This document shows positions 50,244 through 57,679 of a DNA stretch of 64,000 nt, piece after piece. The notes under the pieces are model-generated. The model saw nothing but the letters and a program-made list of their open reading frames with translations, searched no databases and was not told where the DNA came from. The position numbers were made by a program, and so were the translations under genes. Source of the stretch: Candidatus Mediterraneibacter surreyensis (GTDB taxonomy: Bacteria > Bacillota > Clostridia > Lachnospirales > Lachnospiraceae). Positions within the stretch are counted from its first letter, which is position 1. Each line of letters starts with the position of its first letter. The stretch is taken from the NCBI GenBank assembly GCA_019118885.1, contig DWYB01000026.1:1-64000 (forward strand), read 5' to 3'.

Positions 50244-51632
50244 GTGTCAGTGAAAGGTGCAGTGATGGTTCCCCATCCGCCGCTGATCGTACCGGAGATT
50301 GGGCACGGAGAGGAACGCAAGATACAGGCTACGATAGATTCCTATCATCGTGCCGCGCAGAAGATTGCGGAGTGGAGGCCGGATACAGTTGTTGTAATCT
50401 CACCTCATTCCGTGATGTATGCGGATTATTTTCACATTTCGCCGGGCAGCGGGGCAAAGGGAAACTTTGCCCGGTTCCGTGCGCCTCAGGTGAAATTTCA
50501 GGCGGATTATGACACGGAGTTCGTGGAAATGCTCTGCCGGGAGACAGAGGCAAGGGACATCCCTGCCGGGACATTGGGAGAACGGGATAAAAGTCTGGAT
50601 CACGGAACAATGGTTCCTCTCTATTTTCTGGATCAGTATGATACAGATTATAAGCTGGTGCGCATTGGTCTGTCAGGACTGCCGCTGACGAAACATTACG
50701 AGTTGGGACAGTGTATCAAAAAGGCTGCAGAGCTGCTGGAGCGGGATGTGGTGGTCATCGGAAGCGGCGATCTGTCTCACAAGTTAAAGGAAGACGGACC
50801 ATATGGATTTCAGAAAGAAGGATCAGAGTATGACGAGCGGATCATGGATGTGATGGGAAGGGCCGCGTTCGGAGAATTGTTTGACTTCTCAGAGAATTTC
50901 TGTGAGAAAGCAGCAGAGTGCGGTCACCGGTCGTTTACGATCATGGCAGGAGCCCTTGACGGTCTTGCGGTAAAGACAGAGAAACTGTCTCATGAGGGCA
51001 CGTTCGGCGTCGGGTACGGTGTGTGTATTTACGAAGTGACGGGCAAAGATGCGGACCGGTTTTTTCTGGAAGAATACCGCCAAAGAGAAGAAGAAAAAGC
51101 AAGAAAGAGGAAAAACGCCGAGGATCCGTTTGTACGGCTGGCAAGAAAAACGATTGAGACATATGTGGAAACAGGCGAGAAAATCAGAGTACCGGAAGGA
51201 CTGCCGGAGGAGATGTATTCCCGCCGGGCGGGAGTGTTCGTATCACTGAAAGAGGATGGCCGGCTCAGAGGATGTATCGGGACGATCGCGCCGGCCCGCG
51301 GCAGCATAGCAGAAGAGATCATAGAGAATGCCATCAGTGCAGCTACAAAAGATCCAAGATTCCATGCGGTAGAGCCGGAGGAACTTGAACGGCTTGTGTA
51401 CAGTGTGGATGTACTGGGAGATACGGAGAAGATCAGTTCGCCGGAAGAACTGGATGTGAAGCGTTACGGGGTCATTGTGAGCAGAGGATACAGACGGGGA
51501 CTTCTTCTGCCGAATCTTGAAGGCGTGGACACAGTGGAGGAACAGATCGAGATTGCAAGACAGAAGGCAGGGATTCCTGAAGATGCGGAGGATATCACTC
51601 TGGAGCGCTTTGAGGTGGTGAGACATTATTGA
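50244..51632 (+). CDS. AmmeMemoRadiSam system protein (Memo/LigB-like plus AMMECR1 domains)
   Basis: A 462-residue two-domain protein. Residues 1-270 resemble class III extradiol dioxygenase/Memo-like proteins (VPHPPLIVPEIGHGEERKIQ, VVISPHSVMYADYFHISPG, GSGDLSHKLKEDGPYG), with His residues placed for a metal site. Residues about 290-462 are an AMMECR1 domain (RRAGVFVSLKEDGRLRGCIGT, then DPRFHAVEPEELERLVYSVDVL). The combination with an adjacent radical SAM gene defines the AmmeMemoRadiSam system, widespread and of unsettled function. The radical SAM gene begins at TTG 51629, overlapping this stop, so the two are translationally coupled. Confidence 0.88.
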   Translation: MSVKGAVMVPHPPLIVPEIGHGEERKIQATIDSYHRAAQKIAEWRPDTVVVISPHSVMYADYFHISPGSGAKGNFARFRAPQVKFQADYDTEFVEMLCRETEARDIPAGTLGERDKSLDHGTMVPLYFLDQYDTDYKLVRIGLSGLPLTKHYELGQCIKKAAELLERDVVVIGSGDLSHKLKEDGPYGFQKEGSEYDERIMDVMGRAAFGELFDFSENFCEKAAECGHRSFTIMAGALDGLAVKTEKLSHEGTFGVGYGVCIYEVTGKDADRFFLEEYRQREEEKARKRKNAEDPFVRLARKTIETYVETGEKIRVPEGLPEEMYSRRAGVFVSLKEDGRLRGCIGTIAPARGSIAEEIIENAISAATKDPRFHAVEPEELERLVYSVDVLGDTEKISSPEELDVKRYGVIVSRGYRRGLLLPNLEGVDTVEEQIEIARQKAGIPEDAEDITLERFEVVRHY

Positions 51633-52501
51633 AGACAGAAATCAGCCGCAGCAATGGCGCGGAAAATACGAGTACGGCAGCCATCTGTCCGGTCTGCCCG
51701 CACCACTGCAGATTAACGGACGGACAGTATGGCAGATGCAAAGCGAGAAAGAATGACAAAGGAAAAATCATCTGCGATAATTACGGAAAAGTGACAGCTC
51801 TTGCGCTGGATCCGATTGAGAAAAAGCCGTTGAGGCATTTCTTCCCGGGAAGACTGATATTGTCTGTAGGAAGTTACGGCTGCAATCTGTCCTGTCCGTT
51901 CTGTCAGAATTATGAGATTTCCATGATAAGACCGGAAAATACCGGCTGGCGAATGATGCAGCCGGAGGAACTTGCAGATCTGGCGGAAGACTGCCGCGAC
52001 AGAGGGAATATCGGCGTGGCGTTTACCTACAATGAGCCGCTGGCGGGATATGAGTTCGTCCGGGATACTGCCCGTCTTGTACATGAGCGCGGGATGAAAA
52101 ACGTACTGGTCACCAACGGGACGGCGGAGATCCCTGTATTGGAAGAAATCCTGCCCTATATTGACGCCATGAACATTGATCTGAAAGGATTTACAGAGGA
52201 GTATTACCATAAACTGGGTGGCAGTCTTGAGACGGTGAAGATTTTTATCCGGCGTGCCGCGGAGCGATGTCATGTGGAACTGACGACCCTTATTGTGCCG
52301 GGAGAGAATGACTCTGTGGAGGAGATGGAGCAGGAGGCAGAATGGATCGCATCCGTGAGTCCCGAAATCGTGCTCCATGTGACAAGATTTTTCCCGAGAT
52401 ACCGGATGACGGACCGGAAGGCTACGGATGTGAAAGAAGTATACCGGCTTCGGGATGCGGCAGGAAAGTATCTGAAATATGTATATACGGGAAACTGCTG
52501 A
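51629..52501 (+). CDS. AmmeMemoRadiSam system radical SAM enzyme
   Basis: A 290-residue radical SAM protein similar to pyruvate-formate-lyase activases. The cluster motif is CNLSCPFCQNYE (C-x3-C-x2-C) near residue 88, preceded by an N-terminal Cys motif CPVCPHHCRLTDGQYGRCKAR and followed by AFTYNEPLAGYEF and VTNGTAEIP. The start is TTG 51629, the first base of the TTGA overlap with the AMMECR1 gene. A terminator follows at 52521. Confidence 0.9.
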   Translation: MKTEISRSNGAENTSTAAICPVCPHHCRLTDGQYGRCKARKNDKGKIICDNYGKVTALALDPIEKKPLRHFFPGRLILSVGSYGCNLSCPFCQNYEISMIRPENTGWRMMQPEELADLAEDCRDRGNIGVAFTYNEPLAGYEFVRDTARLVHERGMKNVLVTNGTAEIPVLEEILPYIDAMNIDLKGFTEEYYHKLGGSLETVKIFIRRAAERCHVELTTLIVPGENDSVEEMEQEAEWIASVSPEIVLHVTRFFPRYRMTDRKATDVKEVYRLRDAAGKYLKYVYTGNC

Positions 52502-52520
52502 ATGAAGACACATCTAAACA

Positions 52521-52549
52521 AGCGCAGAAGAGTTTTTATCTTCTGCGCT
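52521..52549. terminator. bidirectional terminator
   Basis: AGCGCAGAAG (52521-52530) pairs with CTTCTGCGCT (52540-52549). It lies between the radical SAM gene and the convergent PHP gene, whose last codons form the right arm. Confidence 0.8.
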
Positions 52550-53258
52550 TTGTCAGTGCATTGAGTATAACGGGTATTTCTCTTGATTCTGCATAAAGCC
52601 GGTACTCCGGTTCATGGATATCCTCAAGATAATGGGCGTCGGAACAGCAGATCACATTGCATTTTTCAAAATACGGATGCTCCCGCCTGACTCGGTGCAG
52701 ATTTTTAAAATCATGGAATTCTGCACAGGAAAATGTACTTCCGGGCGGGACGAAACCTAAGTTGGAGATCAGGCTTGTGGAGGATTTATCTACATGGGCC
52801 GGATAGGCGATACCGTGACAGGAGCCCGCCAGAGAAAATACGTCATCAAAAGCGATAGATGTCGCATTAATGAGCAGATTGTCTACAGTACCGATTATTT
52901 CATCTTTCTTGTTCATGACCTGCTGTTTCCCGAAAATATCTTCCCGGTTTCGGATCGGCAGCAGTCTCTCATGCACAAGCGTGTCAAATACAAGGGCGTC
53001 TTCCAGTTCAGGAAACAGACAGATCACATGGACCTCTTCCTGCGTTGTAAGTTCCATGCCGGGGATTACAGTCACGCCGTACTTTTCCCCGTGGTACATG
53101 GCGGCAGGGCAGTTCCTGCAGGAATTGTGATCTGTGAGAGCGATCACATCAAGCCCTTTGACTGCCGCCATCCCGACGATGTTGGCAGGCGTCATGTCAT
53201 CGTCCCCGCAGGGGGAGAGGCAGGAGTGGATATGCAGGTCATAATAGAGCGGGATCAT
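52536..53258 (-). CDS. PHP-domain phosphoesterase of the sensory hydrogenase operon
   Basis: A 240-residue PHP protein. Metal-binding blocks are YDLHIHSCLSPCGDDDMTPAN, IALTDHNSCRNCPA, PGMELTTQEEVHVICLFP, GIAYPAHVDKSSTSL and ICCSDAHYLEDI, in the order of the YciV/TrpH-like group that cleaves 3',5'-nucleotides or small oligonucleotides. Its start overlaps the DRTGG gene by 4 bases. It is the last gene of the leftward five-gene operon with the sensory-type hydrogenase, which suggests turnover of a nucleotide signal rather than RNA metabolism; that is inference. Confidence 0.85.
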   Translation of the reverse strand: MIPLYYDLHIHSCLSPCGDDDMTPANIVGMAAVKGLDVIALTDHNSCRNCPAAMYHGEKYGVTVIPGMELTTQEEVHVICLFPELEDALVFDTLVHERLLPIRNREDIFGKQQVMNKKDEIIGTVDNLLINATSIAFDDVFSLAGSCHGIAYPAHVDKSSTSLISNLGFVPPGSTFSCAEFHDFKNLHRVRREHPYFEKCNVICCSDAHYLEDIHEPEYRLYAESREIPVILNALTKRRR

Positions 53259-53587
53259 GACACACCTGCTTCGTAGATTTCAAGGCCGATGTCAAATATG
53301 GGAAGTTTTGTTGAGAGTATGGCGATTCCTTCCTCTTCCGCCTTCGCCAGGGTTCCCTCGTCCATCCCGATGCCTTCCGCAAGGACGATGCAGGCCACAT
53401 CTGCAAGAGCTGCCACAGCCAGAGTGTTCTTATTCCCCATAACAGTTACCCAGACGCTGTCGGAGGGAGCTTTTCCCATGGCGATGCTCAAGAGATCGCA
53501 GCAGAATACTTTTGATATTTCACGGTCCGGATTTCCTTTGACCAGGACTTTACATTCCGGCAGTTCCAGCAGGGTATTTAATTTCAT
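53255..53587 (-). CDS. DRTGG-domain protein, copy B
   Basis: A 110-residue DRTGG-type protein (KVFCCDLLSIAMGKAPSDSVWVTVMG is the core, followed by NKNTLAVAALADVACIVLAEG and EEGIAILSTKLPIFDIG). DRTGG domains occur in some phosphotransacetylases and near CBS proteins and are thought to be nucleotide or ligand binding; no function is proved. It differs from the other DRTGG protein at 55523-55867, so the operon carries two paralogues flanking the hydrogenase and ATPase genes. Ribosome binding site GGAGAAGAAAAG. Confidence 0.8.
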   Translation of the reverse strand: MKLNTLLELPECKVLVKGNPDREISKVFCCDLLSIAMGKAPSDSVWVTVMGNKNTLAVAALADVACIVLAEGIGMDEGTLAKAEEEGIAILSTKLPIFDIGLEIYEAGVS

Positions 53588-53641
53588 ATCTTTTCTTCTC
53601 CTTTTGTTCTTCTGAATTTTTTGATAATTGGTCAGACTCTG

Positions 53642-55051
53642 TCACGACCGGCGAAGATTGCCCGGTACACCAAACGAGGCAAGCTCCGTGGTCAGCTCCC
53701 TGATGTATTTGGAGAGCATCTCGTCCTCCTCCCCGGACAATGAGCTGCCCGCATTTTTTCCCTGGGTCAGTTCTTCAATCTTATGCGAGAGATCCGCGAT
53801 GTTCGCGCGCAGGACATAGATACAGTCATTTGGAGTTGCCTCGCCACGGACAATGTCTTCCGCCAGTGTCTGGCAGGTGGGAGCTCCGCAGGAACCGCAG
53901 TCAAGGCCGGGAAATCTGGCAGTCAGATTCTCTACATCGCTCATCATCTTCAGACTTTCCTTAAATGTATTTCCAAGACGGAAGACCGGCTCATATTCTA
54001 CGTTGTCCGCCCAGTACATATTCTGAATTTCAGGGTTATCTTCCAGATGGTTTTTGGACACAGGCTGATATTTTGTCAGACGTTTTGTCTTTGTCATAGC
54101 TATATATGCGTTCTCAACTGTGAGGGTACCGCCTACACAGCCGCCGTTGCAGGCATTTAGCTCAACAAAGGTAAGACCGTGCAGCTTCTCGTCTTCCAGT
54201 TCTTCAAGCACTCTTAAGATATTTACGATGCCGTCTGCCGCAAGGTAGCTGTCGGCGAGAAGTCCGCCTGCTTCTCCGCCTGCATTGCTCCAGCCGATAC
54301 CGATGCGCCCGGAGTGGGAGAGAGGCTTAAGCTGGCTCTCGTCATGCTTCATGTGTGGGAGAAGAAGGGGATATACATCCTTGATCGCCACTACATTGTC
54401 GATATTGCTCTTCTCGATCCCGAGGGGAGATTTTGCATATGAGACTTTGGAAGGACAGGGGGAGATGAAGATGATCCCGATCTCTTCCGGTTTCAGCCCG
54501 GTCTTTTTCATTGCCCGAGCACGCGCAATCTCCGCCGCTACCTCTACCGGAGCCTTGATGGGAAGAAGCCGGGAGATGAGCGCGGGGAATTTTACCCGGA
54601 TCAGCCGGATAACGGACGGACAGGCGGAACTGATAAAGGGTGCCTCGTCCATATGCTGCTTGATGTATTCCCTGGAGGCCTCGGACACCAGCTCCGCTGC
54701 GGCGCTGACTTCATAGACGTCGTCAAACCCAAGTTTCAGCAGAGCATTCAGGACAATATCTACGTTTGTCAGGTTATTATACTGGGCATAGAGCGAAGGC
54801 GCCGGAAGGGCTACCGTATATTTGAAATTATTGATCACGGAGAGCGGGTCGTAGACAGGAATCTTGGCGTGATGCGGGCAGTAGCGGATGCACCGGCCGC
54901 AGTCGATACAGAACTTGTCTATGATATGCGCTTTTCCGTTATGTACCCGGATTGCCTGGGTGGGGCAGTATTTGATGCAGTTGATGCATCCCTGGCAGGC
55001 GGATTCCCGAAGGCGCACGGAACGCATGAATTTATTATTGTCCACAGGCAC
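53642..55051 (-). CDS. sensory-type [FeFe]-hydrogenase
   Basis: A 469-residue monomeric iron-hydrogenase-like protein. N-terminal ferredoxin motifs are CQGCINCIKYCP and CIDCGRCIRYCPHH. The H-cluster domain keeps the four key Cys blocks in modified form: SSACPSV (usually TSCCPxW), ISPCPSK (usually MPCxxK) and LNACNGGCVGG (usually MxCxxGCxxGG). Near the C-terminus CGSCGAPTCQTLAED is a third FeS domain, and a coiled-coil-like tail follows. The altered L1 motif and absence of a redox partner subunit match sensory group C/D hydrogenases rather than catalytic ones. The adjacent anti-sigma-like ATPase and DRTGG genes support a H2- or redox-sensing role. Confidence 0.88.
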   Translation of the reverse strand: MPVDNNKFMRSVRLRESACQGCINCIKYCPTQAIRVHNGKAHIIDKFCIDCGRCIRYCPHHAKIPVYDPLSVINNFKYTVALPAPSLYAQYNNLTNVDIVLNALLKLGFDDVYEVSAAAELVSEASREYIKQHMDEAPFISSACPSVIRLIRVKFPALISRLLPIKAPVEVAAEIARARAMKKTGLKPEEIGIIFISPCPSKVSYAKSPLGIEKSNIDNVVAIKDVYPLLLPHMKHDESQLKPLSHSGRIGIGWSNAGGEAGGLLADSYLAADGIVNILRVLEELEDEKLHGLTFVELNACNGGCVGGTLTVENAYIAMTKTKRLTKYQPVSKNHLEDNPEIQNMYWADNVEYEPVFRLGNTFKESLKMMSDVENLTARFPGLDCGSCGAPTCQTLAEDIVRGEATPNDCIYVLRANIADLSHKIEELTQGKNAGSSLSGEEDEMLSKYIRELTTELASFGVPGNLRRS

Positions 55052-55096
55052 TTTCTCCTTTCTTCAGATCTCTTATTCTGATTTTACGTGATCAGT

Positions 55097-55522
55097 TTAT
55101 TGTAGATTCACTTTCATGGTAATAGTGGTTCCCTGTCCTACTACGGTATCGATCTGCATTTCATCGGAATAACGCTTCATATTCGGAAGGCCCATTCCGG
55201 CTCCGAATCCAAGTGAGCGGACTTCCTCGCGGGCGGTGGAGTAACCTTCCTGCATGGCTCTGTCGATATCCGGGATTCCCGGACCTTTGTCCGCGAGTAC
55301 CATCGTGATATCCGTATCCGAGATGGTGACCGTGATCGTGCCGCCGTCTGCGTGGATCACCATATTGATCTCACCTTCATACATGGCGATGGCAGTCCTT
55401 CGGATGGCATCGCTGCCGACTCCCAGCATCTTCAGTTTGTTTTTGACAGAACTGCTGGCCTCACCTGCACGGGTGAAATCATTGCCGTCAATAATATAAG
55501 TAAAGATAAGCTGATCTCCCAT
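55097..55522 (-). CDS. anti-sigma-factor-like ATP-binding protein (RsbW type)
   Basis: A 141-residue HATPase_c protein of the RsbW/SpoIIAB shape: the N-box AIAMYEGEINMVIHADGG, the G1 box DKGPGIPDIDRAMQEGYSTA, and the G2 stretch SLGFGAGMGLPNMKRYSDEM. No kinase dimerisation domain, so a switch protein that could phosphorylate or hold a partner. It lies between the sensory hydrogenase and a DRTGG gene, with 1-base spacing to the latter, suggesting that it passes the hydrogenase signal to another protein. Confidence 0.88.
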   Translation of the reverse strand: MGDQLIFTYIIDGNDFTRAGEASSSVKNKLKMLGVGSDAIRRTAIAMYEGEINMVIHADGGTITVTISDTDITMVLADKGPGIPDIDRAMQEGYSTAREEVRSLGFGAGMGLPNMKRYSDEMQIDTVVGQGTTITMKVNLQ

Positions 55523-55867
55523 TCAGGCACCTCCCCGCAGTCCGTTTTCATAGAGGATGCCGCAGGCGGTGAACATAAAGTGCTCCGTCGCGAGAACAGC
55601 GATGGACTTGCCTCTTGCCAGGGCCAGCATGTTCTCATCCGGCATCTTGCCGCGTACAAAAATAATGCAGCATATATCCAGCATCTCCGCCGTACGTACC
55701 ACCTGAGGATTACAAAGTCCGGTGATGAGTACGGAACATTTCCCGCAGTAAGCCAGGACATCACTCATCATATCGGCTGAAAAAACGAATTGTACATCCA
55801 GATCGCCAAGCTCCTCTCCGTAGAGAAATTTGGCATCAAGGACTTTCTGCATTTCTCTGATTGTCAT
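55523..55867 (-). CDS. DRTGG-domain protein, copy A (first gene of the sensory operon)
   Basis: A 114-residue DRTGG-type protein (FVFSADMMSDVLAYCGKCSV, LITGLCNPQVVRTAEMLDIC, FVRGKMPDENMLALARGK). Single domain; probable ligand-binding subunit of unknown ligand. It opens the leftward operon; promoter lies in the AT-rich spacer to the divergent HydC-like gene (55868-56118). GAGGAGG precedes ATG 55867. Confidence 0.8.
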   Translation of the reverse strand: MTIREMQKVLDAKFLYGEELGDLDVQFVFSADMMSDVLAYCGKCSVLITGLCNPQVVRTAEMLDICCIIFVRGKMPDENMLALARGKSIAVLATEHFMFTACGILYENGLRGGA

Positions 55868-56118
55868 AAGTCCTCCTCAAAGAATAAAATCGAACATTTT
55901 CCGTCTCAGTCAGTATAACATCCGTATATTTAAAAAGCAATAATTGTATAAACATCAAAACATAAAAGAAGCTATTGTATAAATATTCGGAAAAATAATA
56001 TATATTTATATTATGTACAAAATTTTCATACTTTTTAAGTGGCATATTGGGATATCATATGATATGATTGTCTTAATGAGCACAAAACTGTTACTAATAC
56101 AGAATTGGAGGTTGAAGA

Positions 56119-56613
56119 ATGGCAGCAAAGAAAGGAACTGTTCCGTTTTCCGGAACGAAAGAGCAGGAGGAGGCTCTGACGAAAGCGATCAATGAGCTGA
56201 AAAGCGAAAAGGGCGCTCTCATGCCTATCCTGCAAAAGGCACAGGACATATATGGATATCTTCCTTATGAAGTCCAGAAGATGATTTCAGACCAGACGGG
56301 AATTCCCATGGAAAAGATTTACGGCGTCACTACGTTTTATTCCCAGTTCACGCTGAATCCAAAAGGAAAATACAGGATTTCCGTCTGTCTTGGCACGGCG
56401 TGTTACGTGAAAGGCTCCGGGGACATTTACAATGCACTGATGGAGAAGCTGGGCATTGTAGGCGGAGAGTGCACGCCGGACGGCAAATTTTCTCTGGATG
56501 CATGCCGCTGCGTAGGGGCCTGCGGACTCGCACCGGTTATGATGATCAACGATGAAGTTTACGGACGTCTCACAGTGGACGACATAGACGGCATCCTGGC
56601 GAAGTACGAATAG
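56119..56613 (+). CDS. hydC: NADH-linked hydrogenase subunit, NuoE-type [2Fe-2S] (HydC-like)
   Basis: A 164-residue thioredoxin-like ferredoxin of the complex I 24-kDa family. The four cluster ligands are CLGTACYVKG and DACRCVGACGLAP; the N-terminal helical part (LMPILQKAQDIYGYLP, GVTTFYSQF) is standard. It passes electrons between the flavin subunit (HydB-like, 57680) and the hydrogenase. TTGGAGG precedes ATG 56119. First gene of the rightward operon, divergent from the sensory operon. Confidence 0.93.
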   Translation: MAAKKGTVPFSGTKEQEEALTKAINELKSEKGALMPILQKAQDIYGYLPYEVQKMISDQTGIPMEKIYGVTTFYSQFTLNPKGKYRISVCLGTACYVKGSGDIYNALMEKLGIVGGECTPDGKFSLDACRCVGACGLAPVMMINDEVYGRLTVDDIDGILAKYE

Positions 56614-56616
56614 TCC

Positions 56617-57177
56617 ATGATGCCGGAAATATCTCTGAATATTCTGGATGTGGCGGAGAATTCCGTGCGTGCACGCGCATCTCTGATCGAGATCGCCGTA
56701 TCTGTACAGCCAAAGGAAGATACGCTGTCCGTTACTATAACAGACAACGGATGCGGGATGTCGGCGGATCAGGTGAAACGCGCACAGGATCCGTTCTTTA
56801 CGACGAGAACGACACGGATCGTAGGCCTGGGCCTTCCGTTTTTCAAGCAGGCGGCGGAATGTACGGGAGGAAGCTTCCAGATTGATTCAGAAAAAGGAAA
56901 GGGAACGACAGTGAGCGCGGTATTCGTATTATCACATATTGACAGAATGCCGCTGGGCGATATCAGTTCTACCATACATACTCTGATCGTCTTTAATGAA
57001 CAGATAGACTTTAAATATACTTATGAATACGAAGATAAGAGTTTTACGCTTGATACCCGGGAAATGAGAGAAATGCTGGGCGATGAGATCTCATTTATGG
57101 AACCCGAGGTATCTCTGTTTATCTGGGAGTATCTGGATAATAACAAGAATGAGACAGATGGTGGAGCTGAAATATAA
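56617..57177 (+). CDS. HATPase_c protein of the hydrogenase operon
   Basis: A 186-residue GHKL ATPase without kinase dimerisation helices. N-box NILDVAENSVRA, G1 box DNGCGM, and TRTTRIVGLGLPFFKQAAE for the lid and G2 box; the last 70 residues are acidic and specific to this group. It lies 3 bases after hydC, and homologues occupy this place in clostridial hydrogenase operons. Possible chaperone-like or signalling role; not established. A second, smaller ATPase of the anti-sigma type lies in the divergent operon. Confidence 0.85.
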   Translation: MMPEISLNILDVAENSVRARASLIEIAVSVQPKEDTLSVTITDNGCGMSADQVKRAQDPFFTTRTTRIVGLGLPFFKQAAECTGGSFQIDSEKGKGTTVSAVFVLSHIDRMPLGDISSTIHTLIVFNEQIDFKYTYEYEDKSFTLDTREMREMLGDEISFMEPEVSLFIWEYLDNNKNETDGGAEI

Positions 57178-57200
57178 GACAATGTAACAATGTGACAATG

Positions 57201-57239
57201 TAACAGTTCAGCCCGCGCCATTCGCAAAGCTGCACTGTT
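57201..57239. repeat. REP-like intergenic hairpin, copy 2
   Basis: AACAGTTCAGC (57202-57212) pairs with GCTGCACTGTT (57229-57239) at 10 of 11 positions. Arm sequence and mismatch position are shared with 7311-7339. Just upstream is a short direct repeat, ACAATGTAAC at both ends of 57179-57204. Confidence 0.5.
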
Positions 57240-57260
57240 GTACAGAAATGGAGGAATCAT

Positions 57261-57641
57261 ATGAAATCTCTTGAAGAATTACGCGCGATCAGAGCGAAGA
57301 TGCAGGGAAAGGTCGGAGTGCGCGCGGAGAATGCGGATCAGATCCGTGTAGTTGTAGGAATGGCAACCTGCGGGATCGCAAGCGGCGCGAGACCAGTGCT
57401 GACCGCCCTCTCTGATGCGGTGCAGGAACAGAACTTAAGCGAGAAGATCTGTGTGACGCAGACCGGCTGCATCGGCCTGTGCCAGTACGAACCTATTGTG
57501 GAAGTTATGGAACCGGGAAAAGAGAAAGTCACTTATGTGAAAATGACTCCCGAGAAAGCTCTGGAGGTGCTGCGTCTTCATCTGATCGACGGACAGGTAG
57601 TGACGAAATACACTCTGGGCGCGGCACAGAACAGCCTGTAG
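57261..57641 (+). CDS. small thioredoxin-like [2Fe-2S] ferredoxin of the hydrogenase operon
   Basis: A 126-residue protein with a thioredoxin-like [2Fe-2S] domain: VVVGMATCGIASGARPVLTAL gives the first ligand, and TQTGCIGLCQYEPIVEV the Cys pair. It resembles the N-terminal domain of the NuoF-type subunit encoded next, so it probably arose by duplication. It would be an electron-transfer or docking subunit in HydABC-type hydrogenases of Clostridia. GGAGGAATC precedes ATG 57261. Confidence 0.88.
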   Translation: MKSLEELRAIRAKMQGKVGVRAENADQIRVVVGMATCGIASGARPVLTALSDAVQEQNLSEKICVTQTGCIGLCQYEPIVEVMEPGKEKVTYVKMTPEKALEVLRLHLIDGQVVTKYTLGAAQNSL

Positions 57642-57679
57642 AAATCAGGCAAAATACAGAGAAAAGGAGGCAGAAATAT

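Noticed and set aside
51713..52513. 266-codon minus-strand frame
   Set aside because: Antisense of the radical SAM gene, without coding features.
55868..56118. Specific promoters in the divergent hydrogenase spacer
   Set aside because: The spacer is very AT-rich with many weak -10-like boxes, but no -35/-10 pair with good spacing stood out on either strand, so none is listed.
57179..57206. Short ACAATGTAAC repeats as a tandem-repeat or iteron array
   Set aside because: Only two to three imperfect copies in 28 bases; too little to call beyond the adjacent hairpin.
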